From NCBI GenBank assembly GCA_001792895.1, contig MARA01000036.1:355891-419890 (forward strand): a stretch of DNA of 64,000 nucleotides, given 5' to 3'. Below, one piece after another: positions 48,137-59,859 of the stretch (position 1 is its first letter; each line of letters begins with the position of its first letter). Origin of the DNA: Lentinus brumalis (lineage: Eukaryota > Basidiomycota > Agaricomycetes > Polyporales > Polyporaceae). Made by a program: the position numbers and the translations under genes. The notes beneath the pieces are model-generated. The model made no database searches, was not told where the DNA came from, and was given only the letters and a program-made list of their open reading frames with translations.

Positions 48137-48882
48137 TGTTACATTCCATGCCCACAAGGCACCAACTCCGGTCCGGACCTACCTCGGACTCCGCACCTCC
48201 GGTTCGTTCTTACCTGTGATACTATTCTCGATCACTTCACCCCTTATCGTCTTCTTACTTGACCCGGACTCCGGACCATCTGCTTCCGCTTGCATCCGCC
48301 TCCGTGATCAGACTCCGTTCATTCGATCCTTCGATTGTATCCGCCCTTCATTCGATCTTACTATACTTTGTATTGGCTGATCATTTGCTTCCGCCTGACT
48401 CCGGTTCCGTACCTCCTTACCTATGTCTTGGCTACTCCTCTCCGGACTTCCGGACTTTACTATATAAGCCTTCCTGTAGCCACGCTTAGACTTCAGTTCT
48501 GATATCTCGTTACACTCCCCGTTACGACTCTGAGCTCAATCTATTCTGTTCGCTCTCTCTCAACGTCCGATCCTTCCGACCGGACTTCTGACCTCCGACC
48601 TCCGACCTCCGACCTCCGACTTCTGCTTGACTTCTTACCTCTGGCTTGACTTCTCTCTGGCTTGGTATTATCTCTTGCTTATCTTCTTACTCGTTGCTTG
48701 CTCCGGTATAAACCCCGGTTCTCTTGTCTGTCTTAAATTGAAGACCTTCGTGGATCCTCAAGGCGTTGATCAATAGCTTCGCCGAAGTCTTCACCCTCAG
48801 CGCGTCTCGTTCCGGACTTCGTAACTCCGTAACTCCGTCCGGACTTCCATCGGACTTCGTCCCGGCGCGCACGGTCTTAACA
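48137..48882 (+). repeat. Element A 3' LTR, 746 bp
   Basis: Matches 40739-41483 except for one inserted C near 48450 and one C-to-T change near 48850. Confidence 0.95.
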
Positions 48883-48887
48883 GCCCT
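48883..48887. repeat. Target-site duplication of element A, right
   Basis: GCCCT; the transposase exon continues directly at 48888. Confidence 0.93.
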
Positions 48888-51038
48888 GCACAGCACGGCG
48901 GTTCTGGAAAGTCCAGGTCAGCAGCGTGGTTGTGTTGTCTTCAGGCGGCAGACTGCTGACTACTTAACTGCTAGGAGACGCTGCCGAAGGGCGCCAAGCC
49001 TCTAGCTCTTCATCTGTATGCAGACAAGACTAAGCTGTCATCATTCGGAACCGCAAAGGGTCATCCGGTGATCGCACGTCTAGCGAACCTTCCAGTGCAT
49101 GTACGGAATGGGAGAGGCAAAGGTGGAGGGCGAATTGTCGGGTGGCTTCCGATCGTAAGCGCGGTCCTTGTATTGACTTGTTCATGCTTACATTTTCGTT
49201 CAGATCGAGGAGAAGAAGTCGGACAAAACAGACATAGAGCACGTCACATACAGGCGTCATGTCTGGCATGACTGCTGGCGTATCATGCTCGAACCGGTGA
49301 AGTCCTCATCCCATATCGGCTTCTGGTTTAGATGTGGTGATGGGTCAGAGAGAAACTTCTTCATCTGGGTCGTTATAATATCTGCTGACTTCGAGGAGCT
49401 GTACGTATATTGCCTTGTATTCACCGCCGCTTACTGATACTGCTTTCTAGGTGTTACTTCACCCGGATACGAGGTGTTGGATCCCTATTTCCATGCCACG
49501 TCTGTTATGTGCCAGCGGCGGAGCTCTGGAATCTTGCCAAAGAATGGGAGCTTCGCACAGGCGAAAAGTCCAGGCTTGTTATCATGGAAGCTCGTTCTAA
49601 GCCAACTGTCGATGCCTGCGAGAAGCATCTCAAGGCACATGGTCTACGCCCGATAGACGTACGTGTCCTTCATTGATGTGGGGCATACCACTTATACTTC
49701 TTACTTTCTCAGAACGCCTTTGATATGCTGGCAAATTCCGATCCGCATGAGGCGGCAGGGTATGATAGACTGCATTCGTTCCACCTGGGACTATTTGGCA
49801 AGCACATATGGGTCTTGATGAGGAAGTACATATTGGCTCTTGATGCAGGCGAGCAGTTCGACAAGCAGTAAGCTAGTCCCTCTATTAGCCATGGTCCAGC
49901 TTACTTACGAACCGAGACGTTATCAGGATTGCTCTTATCCCCCCGTGGCGCGGCCTCACCCAGTTCAAAGAGGGAGCTATCAAGGTATCGTTTACTGATG
50001 GTAAGACGATGGAGGATCTGTCAAAGGTGTCAATTGTTTTCCCTTGATTTCTAGACCGGCGTGTGCTGACATGTATCAGAACGTTCTCTTTGCCGCTCAC
50101 AATATCCTCACGAAGAGCGCATCTCCCCACGGTTACCTGGTGTGCAGTATGCTCCGAAAATACCTGGAGACCGACATGTATCTTAGCTTGGAGTTGCATA
50201 CCGAGACAACAATCAAGGAGGGTAAGGCCTGTCAGCAGGAGTATGGCGCCCGTCTGTCTGTGAGTTTGTTGATGTCTAGTAGAAGTCTTGGTCTGATACT
50301 TTGTCTAGACGTACAGAGATGCAGTCAAGGATGAACCCAAGCACAAGGAGTTCAACTTCCCTAAGAACCACACCCAGAAACACGCTTGGCAAGACATCCT
50401 TGACAAGGGTGTCCTCAAGAACCAGGCCACCAACCCTAGCGAGCAGATGCATACTGAGGTCAAGGATGCTTTCGACGGGTCCAACAAAAAGGACTCTGAT
50501 CAGCAGGCGAGTAATGGTTTTCGTATGCTCATTTAAATATCTGCCTTTGTCTTACACGTTTCCGTAGATCTTGAACAAAGATCACCAGAAGTATGTTTCA
50601 CAGGACATTGATCAGCGCATCGGCTATTGGAAGTCGTGCAAGGAAGCGGAAGAGACAGCCAAAAAGGAGGTCGCCGCTGCTGCCGCCGCCGCTGCTGCCG
50701 GTGACAACTATGAACCCACCAACAACCCCCATGTTCACCGTACAACCGTGTCTAGCTGCGCCGTCACTGGTCATTACTCCCTGCTATCGAAGATCAGGGT
50801 GGCACATCGCACCATGGCGGACATCGAGCGGGCTCACCAAGAGGATGATGCTTTCGATAAGCTTCATTCACGTCTAGGCCAATACTTCACTGCTTTGTTC
50901 CATAACGAGGGGATCCCAATCCCTGGAGGCAAACAGAGTGTTGAGATGATGCCTTGGGACGAGGTGAGTAACTTGAACTTTTGTGCTGCACGCAGTGGAC
51001 AGGAATTCCCCTGGGATCCTTGCGAGACTCCTGGCGGG

Positions 51039-51525
51039 GAGACGCGTCGATTGATTGCGTCTCAGGAGGGCAGGACTCCTGACGGCGAGACGCGTCGATT
51101 GAAAGCGTCTCGTCGCCGTTCTTGACGCCCTCGAAGTGCAGGAGGGCGGGACGGCGATGAGACGCGTCAATTGATTGCGTCTCAGGAGGGCAGGACTCCT
51201 GACGGCGAGACGCGTCGATTGAAAGCGTCTCGTCGCCGTTCTTGACGCCCTCGAAGTGCAGGAGGGCAGGACGGCGATGAGACGCGTCAATTGATTGCGT
51301 CTCAGGAGGGCAGGACTCCTGACGGCGAGACGCGTCGATTGAAAGCGTCTCGTCGCCGTTCTTGATGCCCTCGAAGTGCAGGAGGGCGGGACGGCGATGA
51401 GACGCGTCGATTGATTGCGTCTCAGGAGGGCAGGACTCCTGACGGCGAGACGCGTCGATTGAAAGCGTCTCGTCGCCGTTCTTGATGCCCTCGAAGTGCA
51501 GGAAGGCGGGACGGCGATGAGACGC
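51039..51525. repeat. 120-bp tandem array, about four copies, hairpin-rich
   Basis: The period is exactly 120 bp (units at 51061, 51181, 51301 and 51421) with very few differences. Each unit holds inverted repeats: GAGACGC...GCGTCTC twice, and CAGGAG...CTCCTG. Because 120 is divisible by three, both strands keep long open frames (for example 50874-51542 minus), which are not evidence of a gene. The last unit is cut at 51525 by the LTR of element B. Confidence 0.92.
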
Positions 51526-52392
51526 TGATAGGTATCGGACACGTCTATGCACGGAATTTGCGCCCTTCCGGAGGTTCCACAGGAGCGAGCCCAGTACTCC
51601 CGACCGTCCTACGTCGGCCAGTATGCTCGCCACAGCCCCATACTCCTTCCCTATCGCTCCGTCACCCCTCCTACCGTCCGAACCCTCGCACAGGTCGGAC
51701 AACGCGGTCTGCAGCCCGTCCGCACCGAGCGGCGGCCTGTCAGACGGTTCACGTCCCCGATGAGACATCTAGCCGCAATTCCGGGGTCTCGTACGCAGCC
51801 TCGGTCACGGACGCATGGTCGGAGGGGTTCTGGAGCGTCCTTCACGCCAGTTGATTGGCCGGTGTGGTTATCGCCGGAGTTGGAGCTCCGCGCCACCATC
51901 TTGGGTAAACGTCGGTCGCCAGCGCCTCGAACCGGTTGGGGCTCGGCGCGCGCGCTGGTTGGTTAGCTGTGGTTAAAGGCTGACAGCAGGTCCGTGCGCA
52001 AGGAGCTCCGCCCGCCCCTATTGGCTCAGGACCGTTTGCGAGGGCTTTCCGAGGCTTGCGTGCTGTCGTTAGGGTAGCTTTGCTTTTGTACCTTCGGTAG
52101 CACGGTGTGCAATTCAGATTCCGTTCTCCCCACCGTTCAGCTCTAAGTCTACCGCCGCCGCTCCGTGCTCACCGTCGAAAGTATCGCCGTCACCGTCAAG
52201 AAGTCCTACCGCCGTCGAGTCGATAAGTTCGAACCCGTTTCATCCGCTACTGTCTCCGTGGTTTCCGCGCCCCTTTCCGGACGCTCCTGTCATTCGGGAG
52301 TCGTACGTAGCCCTCCTGGACATAGGTCTCCGTTCAGTTAGGGTTGGTTAGGAGCCTCTTCCCTTCTCGCATATAAAATACGTGCATACAGT
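51526..52392 (+). repeat. Element B left LTR (at least 867 bp)
   Basis: Matches 63146-64000 over its whole visible length. A TATA box (TATAAAA, 52372-52378) lies only 20 bp before the end of the visible match, so the transcript start and true LTR end must be further right than 52392. Confidence 0.9.
52372..52378 (+). promoter_or_regulatory. Element B TATA box
   Basis: TATAAAA; transcription is expected about 30 bp downstream, near 52400. Confidence 0.6.
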
Positions 52393-52970
52393 CCTTGGCT
52401 GGAGATTTGTGTGGTGTTATCCGCTCATTTCGCCCCTTGGCGTATCATATTGGAGCCCACCGCGAGGGGTACTAGTGGCCATCTCTGATTTCAATCAAAC
52501 TGTCGAGATCACCGTCCCCTTCCGAAACCGCTTCTCGTACCTCCGTCCGACCTTCGGACAGCCTTTCCTACACCGCTACCGCCCTCGAGGAACTCCGTCA
52601 ACGTCTCCGCGCATTCCGCGAGGAACTAGACGAGGAACTCACACCTCTCCCCTCGCCTTCCGGATCCGCAAGCTTCGCTACCGCCCTGTCTTCCCCTTCG
52701 GAGCCGTCTTCCCTTACCCCGTTGCCGTCCTCCTCCGCTTCCCGTCCTCCCTCCCCTACAGGGAGCACTACCTCTCGAGCCCGTTCGGACACCTCGACGT
52801 CAAGGTCTCGGACTCGCCGAGCCCACCTCGAACAGAACATCCCTCTCGCACCTCCTCTCGAGCTCCCACCCCGCCGACGCAGGAACCCCGTACCACCAAC
52901 AATTCAGGAAGCAACCTCACAGGCCGCCCCTACTACCCGTCCTATCTCTCCGCCCCTTCCGACTACCGAG

Positions 52971-54998
52971 ATGGACGACCCTCTCCCGAACCCGAACCCG
53001 ATCAACAACCCCGAACCGGCTAACCCGCAGCCAGCGCCGCCTCAGCAGTTTCAGGGCGGTGCTCGCGACCTCGGACCACACACCATGCCTCTCCCGAACG
53101 AGCGCGGCGCCCCGATCTGGGACGAAGCCGGCCGCGAGACCGTCCAGCGGTTCTTCGACCAGTACGAGCTCCTCCTGCGCAGGAACAACGTCGTCGACGA
53201 TCGGGACAAGAAGCGCGGTGCGACGATCTACGTTCCGCTTCCGGTCTCCCGCCGCTGGTCCTCGATGCCCGAGTTCCGCGACGAGCATACGACGTACGAG
53301 CAGTGGCGCGACACCGTAGTAGACTACTACGTCGGAGCCGACGAGAACCATCAGTACACTATGGCCGACTACCACGAGCTCATGGCCCGTCAGTATCCCA
53401 AGGGCTTCCAGAATCTAGCGGACTACTCGCAGTTCTACGTCGAATACCACCCGATAGCGTCGTACCTCATCAACCAGCAGCCTCCCGAGCTGACCCAGCG
53501 CGACGCCGCCTACAACCTCCTACGCCTCCTGAACACCTCGCAGCGGAGCGCGGTCGACGGACGCCTCGCTCAGAAGGTCCCGGACAAGCCCCGAGCGGTG
53601 TCCTACACCCTGGCGCAGGTGCACGAGGCCATCTCCTATACGATCGGGGACTCCGTTGACTTCGACGCGAATCCGGCGTTCGAGCGGTACGGAAGCCTGC
53701 GTCCGCCGCTGACAGGGGGGCACTACGCCGCTCCGAGAGCGCCTGAGCCGTTCCGCGGAAGGAATCCCGCCCCGAGGCAGGAACCCTTGGCCGACGACAA
53801 GACCATCACAATCAAGACGGAGGACCTTCAGACTCTCGTGCAGACGGCCGTTCAAACCGCTATGCGCGGTAGGAACGAGCCTCGCGACCGCGACCGCCGA
53901 TTGGAACTCCAGCGGGGCCCGCCCCAAGTCCGCGAACCGCCGCCGCACCAGGAGCAGCAGCCGCGCTTCCCCCGCGACGTTCCGAGGTATCCGCAAGGGC
54001 AGCAGCCCGCTCCGGACGGCGGGAGGCTCTACAATCCCCCTCGGAACGAGCCCCGTGAACGCGACCGAAACTGCTATTACTGCGGTCACACGGACTGTAG
54101 CATAGGCCGCTGCCCCGACGTCGAGACCGACATCCGTGACGGCCTGATCCAACGCTCTGCGCAGACGGGCCAGCTTGTCCTAGCTAACGGCCAGCCCATT
54201 CCGCGTGGCAGGGGTCCGATTCGAGAGCAAGTCCGCTTCTACTACGATCGGAACCAGCCCCAGCCGCCCGAGCCTCCGGCGGTCGCGCAGCTCATGTTCT
54301 CCGTCCTCACAGCCTCCGGCCAACGGTCCGTACGTACGGCCGAAGAGGAGAACGAGATGCTCCGTCACAAGATCAACTTCCTCGAGGACCGCGAGAAGCG
54401 CAAGCGCGCAGTGTTCGACGGGGTCGAGCTTCCGGCGCGCCCTCCGAAGAAGGCGACCGCCCGCAAGCCTGCCCGTACTTCCGGACCTTCGACCAGGGCG
54501 ACCCGAGTCGAGGAGGTACCGGACGAGGAGCCGCTGCGTTCCGCACACATCGAGGAGATACCGGAGGACCAGTCCGTCCCCGAGGGAGCGCCCGCGCTGA
54601 GAGCCGAGACGCCGGAGGTGGTTAACAACCCTTCCTACGTCGTACCGGTACACCCTTATGCGCAAGTCCGCGACGCCTCTGCCGCTGGCGCGCCGAAGGC
54701 TAAAGATTTCGCGTATGGCCCTAACGCGCCCCGCGCTAAGTCACCCGAGGCGACCTCCGCGTCCGAGGCAGCTAGCCGACCTCAACCGGCATCCGAGCAC
54801 GTCGTCGGACCAACTGGACAAGCCCCCGCGCAGCCCGCCGGTAGGGTTACGGCGTACCGGAACCTCCCGCCGGTAGCGGACAAGGATGCGAGGAGCGTGT
54901 GTGGCAGCGCAACTTCGTCAACGAGCAGTCGGTCCACCTCTCCGTGTCCGAGCTCTTCAGTCTCGCTCCGGGAATCTGCAAGAAGGCGCACAAGATGA
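52971..54998 (+). CDS. gag: Element B Gag
   Basis: The first in-frame ATG is 52971 (MDDPLPNPNP); the frame is open further upstream without an ATG. The capsid-like domain covers about residues 55-225 (TVQRFFDQYELLLRRNN, SRRWSSMPEFRD, YEQWRDTVVDYYVGA, YPKGFQNLADYSQFY). It is followed by an Arg/Pro/Gln-rich stretch with a variant zinc knuckle CYYCGHTDCSIGRC, in which the usual His is replaced by Cys or shifted. The tail contains an Arg/Lys-rich segment and acidic repeats. The frame probably leaves gag near 54890, where protease continues in the -1 frame; no canonical slippery heptamer was found there. Confidence 0.85.
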   Translation: MDDPLPNPNPINNPEPANPQPAPPQQFQGGARDLGPHTMPLPNERGAPIWDEAGRETVQRFFDQYELLLRRNNVVDDRDKKRGATIYVPLPVSRRWSSMPEFRDEHTTYEQWRDTVVDYYVGADENHQYTMADYHELMARQYPKGFQNLADYSQFYVEYHPIASYLINQQPPELTQRDAAYNLLRLLNTSQRSAVDGRLAQKVPDKPRAVSYTLAQVHEAISYTIGDSVDFDANPAFERYGSLRPPLTGGHYAAPRAPEPFRGRNPAPRQEPLADDKTITIKTEDLQTLVQTAVQTAMRGRNEPRDRDRRLELQRGPPQVREPPPHQEQQPRFPRDVPRYPQGQQPAPDGGRLYNPPRNEPRERDRNCYYCGHTDCSIGRCPDVETDIRDGLIQRSAQTGQLVLANGQPIPRGRGPIREQVRFYYDRNQPQPPEPPAVAQLMFSVLTASGQRSVRTAEEENEMLRHKINFLEDREKRKRAVFDGVELPARPPKKATARKPARTSGPSTRATRVEEVPDEEPLRSAHIEEIPEDQSVPEGAPALRAETPEVVNNPSYVVPVHPYAQVRDASAAGAPKAKDFAYGPNAPRAKSPEATSASEAASRPQPASEHVVGPTGQAPAQPAGRVTAYRNLPPVADKDARSVCGSATSSTSSRSTSPCPSSSVSLRESARRRTR

Positions 54999-57900
54999 CG
55001 GGCAGCAAGCGCGTCGCATTCGACGTACCGGCCATCCCGCTGTCGGTCCTGTCCGTAATGATGGACGACCCCGAGGCCTCCGAAGACGTCCTGGAGTCGG
55101 TGCAGTGCCTGGAGGACCTGTCCGGTCCGTCCGAGGAGGCAGGAAGCACCGGAGGCATCGTGTCCCTCCAGCTGCGGGGAGGCGACGCCGACGACGAAGA
55201 GGACGAGCCGGTTCCCCGCCAACGCAGCCGCTCCAACAGCCTCATAGTCGGCAAGCCCAGCGAGAAACTCCGGGCGCTCTTCGCCTGGGTCAACGAGGCG
55301 GAACTGGTAGAGTGCGTCTACGACCCCGGCTCCGAGGTCGTAGCGATCTCGGCGGACAAATGCTACGAGCTCGGCATCCCGTGCGACGAGAGGCAGAAGA
55401 ATCCGATGACCTCCGCGAACGGAACCAAGGACACCACCAAAGGCCTAGCCAACAACGTCCTACTGGAGCTGCAGGGCGGGATCGCCATCTACCTACAGAT
55501 GCACGTCGTGGAGAACGCCGCCTACGACATCCTGCTCGGTCGTCCCTTCGAGACTCTGATGGGGGTCAGCAGCCGGAACCTCCCCGACGAGAAGCACGAG
55601 CTGGTGGTTACCTGTCCGAACACGGACCGCTGCCTGACCCTCCGCACTTACGCCCGCGGAGACTCGCCGAAGACGTCGGAACCGCCCATGGGTTTTCGGC
55701 CTTCGAGGATCTGACCGCCGGTCGGGGAGAGGTCGCCCTTCTGGTAGAATACCAGCATACCACCCAGCACGCCCGGGCCACCGCCTACGCCCCCATGCCC
55801 GACGGTGCCCCTATATCTATTCTCCTTTCCTATCTGTCCGCTTGCGAGGAGGTCACGTCTAAACCGTCGCTCCAATCCCTCTTCTTTTCCACTGTTCCGT
55901 CAGCTCTCTCGTCCTCTGTCTCTCCGATGCGTTCCTCTGCTTCCGGCTCTCTATCTCCTACGTCGGTTCCGGTGGGTCCGGGCCGTCCGGTGGCTACATA
56001 CCCAGTCTCCAAGACGAAAAGCCAACCGCAGCGACCGGTCCCCCGAACCGCGATACCCCTCGTCTCTCCGCTACTGGTTCCAAGCCTCCGTTCACGGTTC
56101 TACTAAAAAGCAAAAAGAAATACAAGCCGGTCGCTCTCAAGGTCCGTCCTGTGATCGGCGAGCTGCCCGCAGAATACCGCATCGTCCGCAACCGGATCGG
56201 CGACCCTCTAGCCGACCTCCCGCTCCTAGACCCGAACCCTCCGCCGTATGTTCCGACGGGACGCTACACCGCGGAGCGCAGGGAGCGTTTTCGAGCGCAT
56301 CACGCGCAATGGTTACTGCCCGCCGAGCTGGACGTCCTAGACGACTTCATGTGCAAACAACAGGGAGCATTCGCGTGGGACGACTCCGAGCGGGGCAGCT
56401 TCCGGCGTGACATGTTCCCCCCAGTGCGCTTCCCGGTCATTCCGCATGTTCCGTGGGTAGAGAAGAACTTCCCTATCCCGCCCGGTATTTACGCTCAAGC
56501 CGCGGCCCTCATCCAACGGAAGATCGCCGCCGGAGTCTACGAGCCTTCCAACGCGTCCTACCGGTCCCGGTGGTTCTGCGTACTCAAGAAGGACGGCAAC
56601 ATTCGGATCGTCCACAGCCTCGAGCCTCTCAACAAGGTCACCATCCAGCACTCCGGAGTCCCGCCGGTCCCGGATCACCTCGCGGAACAGTTCGCCGGTC
56701 GCGCGTGTGGCACGACGTTGGACCTCTACGTGGGGTACGACGAACGGGAAATCGACGAGCGCTCGCGCGACTTAACCACCTTCCAGACGCCGTTCGGAGC
56801 TATGCGCCTTACGACGCTTCCGATGGGTTGGTCGAACTCAGTTCCGATCTTCCACGACGACGTCACGTTCATCCTGCAGCCGGAGATCCCGCACGTAACC
56901 CTTCCCTATATCGACGATGTTACGGTCAAGGGCCCCGCGGACCAGTACAAGGTTGCCGTAGGAGGGTGGGAGATGATCCCGGCGAATCCGGGAGTCCGAA
57001 GGTACTTCTGGGAACATCTACCGGACGTCAACCGTTGCGTTCAGCGGGTCAAGCATGCCGGCGGGACGTTCTCCGGGACTAAGGCGAACATAGGACCACC
57101 GGAGTTCGTAGCCATCGGGCACTTCTGTACTCCGGAAGGGCGTAAGCCCGACGTCAAGCGCACCGAAGCCATCGCCAACTGGGGACCGTGCAAGGACCTC
57201 TCGGAGGTCCGGGCCTTCCTCGGAACGGTCGGGGTGGCCCGCATCTTCATCAAGGACTTCGCCAAGCGAGCTAACCCCCTGGTCAAGCTAACTCGGAAGG
57301 ATGTTCCTTTCGAGTTCGGGGCGGAGCAGCTACAGGCGATGGCGGACCTCAAGCAGGCTCTCCTGGACTCCCCCGCCCTCCGTCCGCTCGACTACGAGTC
57401 CGACGCTCCTGTCATCCTGGCCGTCGACACCTCCTACATCGCCGTGGGCTACCACCTCGCCCAACAAGACATCAACGACCCAAAAATCCGCTACTACAAT
57501 CGCTTCGGCTCTATAACCCTCAACGAGCGCGAAGCCCGCTTCTCGCAGGCCAAGCTCGAGCTTTACGGACTCTACCGGACACTCCGCGCACTCCGGTTCC
57601 ACCTGATCGGGGTCCGCAACCTTGTCGTCGAAGTCGACGCCCGCTACATCGAGGGTATGCTCCGGCACCCCGACTACGCCCCGTCCGCTTCGATGAACCG
57701 CTGGATAGTCTCCATCACAACCTTCCACTTCACCCTAGTCCACGTACCCGGAGTACACCACGGCCCCGACGGTCTGTCGAGGCGTCCGCCTCAGCCGGGA
57801 GACACGCCCGAGCCGGACGATGACTTCGACGACTGGATCGACCGGCTCTATAGCATGATGCACTTGGTCAACCCTCCTCCGACGCTCCGTTTGTCCGACG

Positions 57901-59392
57901 CCCCGCTACGCGCACCGGCCGCACCGGACGCGCCCTCCTTCACCATCCTCATGCAGCAAACCAGCGGAACGTCCGCGAAGCTACCGGAGGTCCCGCCGAT
58001 ACCGTACGATCGGTTTCCGCGGACATCCGCTGCAGCGAAGATGGACCGACGCCTCGAGCTAGCGCGCGAGTGGTTAAGATCTCGCGAGCGCCCGTCAGAG
58101 CTCGACGACCGGGAGTTCACCCGACTCTCGAAGTGGGCCAAGGATTTCTTCGTCGACAAGGAGGGCCGCCTTTGGCGCACCTCAGAAGACGGGGCCCACA
58201 AGAGGGTACTCGCACCGGACATCCGCTCGCAGGTCCTAGTCGAAATGCACGATTACATCGGACACCGCGGAATCTACGCGACCCGAGCCTTCGTCGCGGA
58301 ACGTTTCTGGTGGCCGGAAATGAAGGCCGACGTTGCCTGGTACGTCCGTAGTGTCACCTGTGCCAGATCCGCCAGACTACTCGTATCCACATCCCTCCGA
58401 CCATTCCGTACCCTGCTCCGCCGATGGTCCGCGTTCACGTCGACTCTATGGATATGCCAGGGACCTACAAGCACTTCTTCCACGCTCGGTGCGCTACTAC
58501 GTCCTGGGTCGAAGGCCGAGCGTCCAAGTCGCAGACCGCGCAAGTCATCGGCGACTGGCTCTACCAAGATCTCCTGTGCCGGTGGGGCGCGGTCTCCGAG
58601 ATCGTGTCCGACAACGGGTCCCCCTGGATAGCCGCCCTCGAGTACCTCTCGAAGAAGTACCACGTCTTTCATATCCGTATCTCCGGCTACAATTCGCAGG
58701 CAAACGGAATAGTCGAACGACCGCACTTCCACGTCCGGGACGGCCTCTTCAAGGCCTGCGACGGGGATGCCTCCCTATGGGTCTCCCGAGTATACACCAC
58801 CCTCTGGGCGGACAGAGTCACCGTCCGACGACGCCTAGGCTGCTCTCCGTACTTCGCGGTCACCGGGACGAACCCGATCATGCCATTCGACATCGCTGAG
58901 GCGACCTACCTGATGCCGGTACCCACCAAGATGCTATCGACCGCCGAGCTCATCGTCCGACGCGCCATCGCACTCCAGAAGCGTCCGGAGCAGCTCAGCC
59001 TCCTGCGCTCTACGGTCTTCAAGCAGCGGGTCGAGGCAGCGCAGAAGTTCGAGCAGGACCACGCTCGGACAATCAAGTCCTTCAACTTCGAGCGCGGACG
59101 CCTCGTCCTCATGCGCAATACCGCCATCGAAAAGTCCCTCAACCGCAAGATGCGCCCCCGTTACCTCGGCCCCTACGTGGTCATCAAGCGGAACCGCGGC
59201 GGAGCATATGTCATCGCCGAACTCAACGGCGCCGTCTTCGACCGCCCCGTCGCCGCCTTCCGACTCATCCCGTACCTCGCCCGAGAAGCTATCTACGTGC
59301 CCGACGGTGCGCTCGACGTCTCCGACGACAAGCTCCGCATCATCGAAGCAACGGAGGTAGATGAGCAGGAGGACTTCGAGGACGTGGATTAA
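54896..59392 (+). CDS. pol: Element B Pol (PR-RT-RH-IN), frame broken
   Basis: Frame changes near 55690, about 56000-56060, and 58353, each equal to one missing base. Protease-like domain: VECVYDPGSEVVAIS and YDILLGRPF (~55310-55560); the active site reads DPGS rather than DSG or DTG. RT: WFCVLKKDGNIRIVHS, LDLYVGYDEREID, MGWSNSVPIFHDDV, YIDD at 56907-56918. RNase H: VILAVDTSYIAVGYHL and VEVDARYIEGML. Integrase: HDYIGHRG and CHLCQIRQ zinc residues, core D in VHVDSMD (~58438), D in VSDNGSPW (~58608), E in NGIVERPH (~58713), then LGPYVVIKRN as GPY/F motif. No chromodomain; the C-terminus is acidic. The stop is at 59390-59392. Confidence 0.88.
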
Positions 59393-59420
59393 CCACCCCG
59401 GGTTTAGCGCCCACGGAAGC

Positions 59421-59460
59421 GTCGACTGAGGACAGTCGACATTTCAGTGGGGAGGGGAGG
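59421..59460 (+). promoter_or_regulatory. Hairpin plus PPT-like module directly after element B pol
   Basis: GTCGACTG / CAGTCGAC form a perfect 8-bp stem around AGGA (59421-59440). ATTTCAGTGGGGAGGGGAGG follows (59441-59460). The purine tract copies the one that precedes the 3' LTR, yet here it is 3.7 kb from it. Confidence 0.7.
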
Positions 59461-59859
59461 GATATCCCGCGCCAAGCACTACATTACAGAAACTATACCT
59501 ACTGTTGCCCTTTACTTACGTCCCCCAGTCCCTTCCCTATGACAATCTATTCTCCTTCCGCACTACCGTCCGAATTTTCTCCGAGTCTCTAAGGGTCGTC
59601 TCACATTCCTTTACCTCTCCGGACCTTCCTATCAGGTTTCCTACGTGGCCAACTACCGGGCATATCGCGCCTCCGAGGCGTCCGAGCCCCGTCCGATGCG
59701 TTACAACATTCCTTTACATCTAGACACTAGTACTTACAATTCTGCCCCTACGGCGCACCACACTATCCTTACCACTCAGTCCAATTCAAAACAAGACAGC
59801 ATTCATTTTCTTTGCATATACAAAGCATTCGAGACTACAAGGACAGACCAAGAAAATTA

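Larger units (their letters stand above)
40739..48882 (+). mobile_element. Element A: Ty3/gypsy chromovirus, full length
   Basis: 8144 bp with 5' LTR, self-priming PBS, gag, slippery site, pol (PR-RT-RH-IN-chromodomain), an antisense spliced Zn2Cys6 gene, hairpin, PPT and 3' LTR, flanked by GCCCT. The LTRs differ by one substitution and one indel, so the insertion is recent. Pol carries seven one-base frame breaks, all in the same direction. CCGGA-type hexamers are strikingly common over the whole element on both strands. Confidence 0.95.
39153..51084 (+). pseudogene. Plavaka-like transposase gene, split by element A
   Basis: Cut-and-paste DDE-type transposase gene of the basidiomycete Plavaka group. 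Exons: 39153-39369, 39533-40479, 40549-40738 continued at 48888-48916, 48975-49154, 49204-49400, 49451-49658, 49713-49867, 49927-50026, 50080-50259, 50309-50506, 50568-50963, then a short last one to about 51081. Features in order: basic N-terminus; CX2CX11HX3C zinc finger (residues 33-52); four 8-residue repeats near residue 130; WWPFRSQFDYEFARL; LYADKTKLSSFGT with GGGRIVGWLP; a CHVC pair; a YDRLHSFHLGLFGKH segment; EQMHTEVKDAF. One intron (50507-50567) is GC-AG. Element A sits in exon 3; removing it with one GCCCT copy restores the frame. The C-terminus runs into the 120-bp array and appears truncated. Confidence 0.75.

Noticed and set aside
51039..51525. CRISPR-like array
   Set aside because: Units are contiguous 120-bp repeats without unique spacers, in a eukaryotic context.
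50874..51768. Long minus-strand open frames over the 120-bp array
   Set aside because: The period is a multiple of three and free of stops, so open frames arise automatically; the translated repeats have no domain, and part of the frame lies in the LTR of element B.
52440..52470. tRNA-type primer-binding site (TGGAGCCCACC) in element B
   Set aside because: The following bases do not fit the complement of a T-loop, and the LTR end is not known, because the right copy leaves the window first.
54880..54910. Programmed frameshift at the gag-protease junction of element B
   Set aside because: The frame does change by -1 here, but no X_XXY_YYZ heptamer was found, and other breaks of the same sign in this element suggest missing bases instead.
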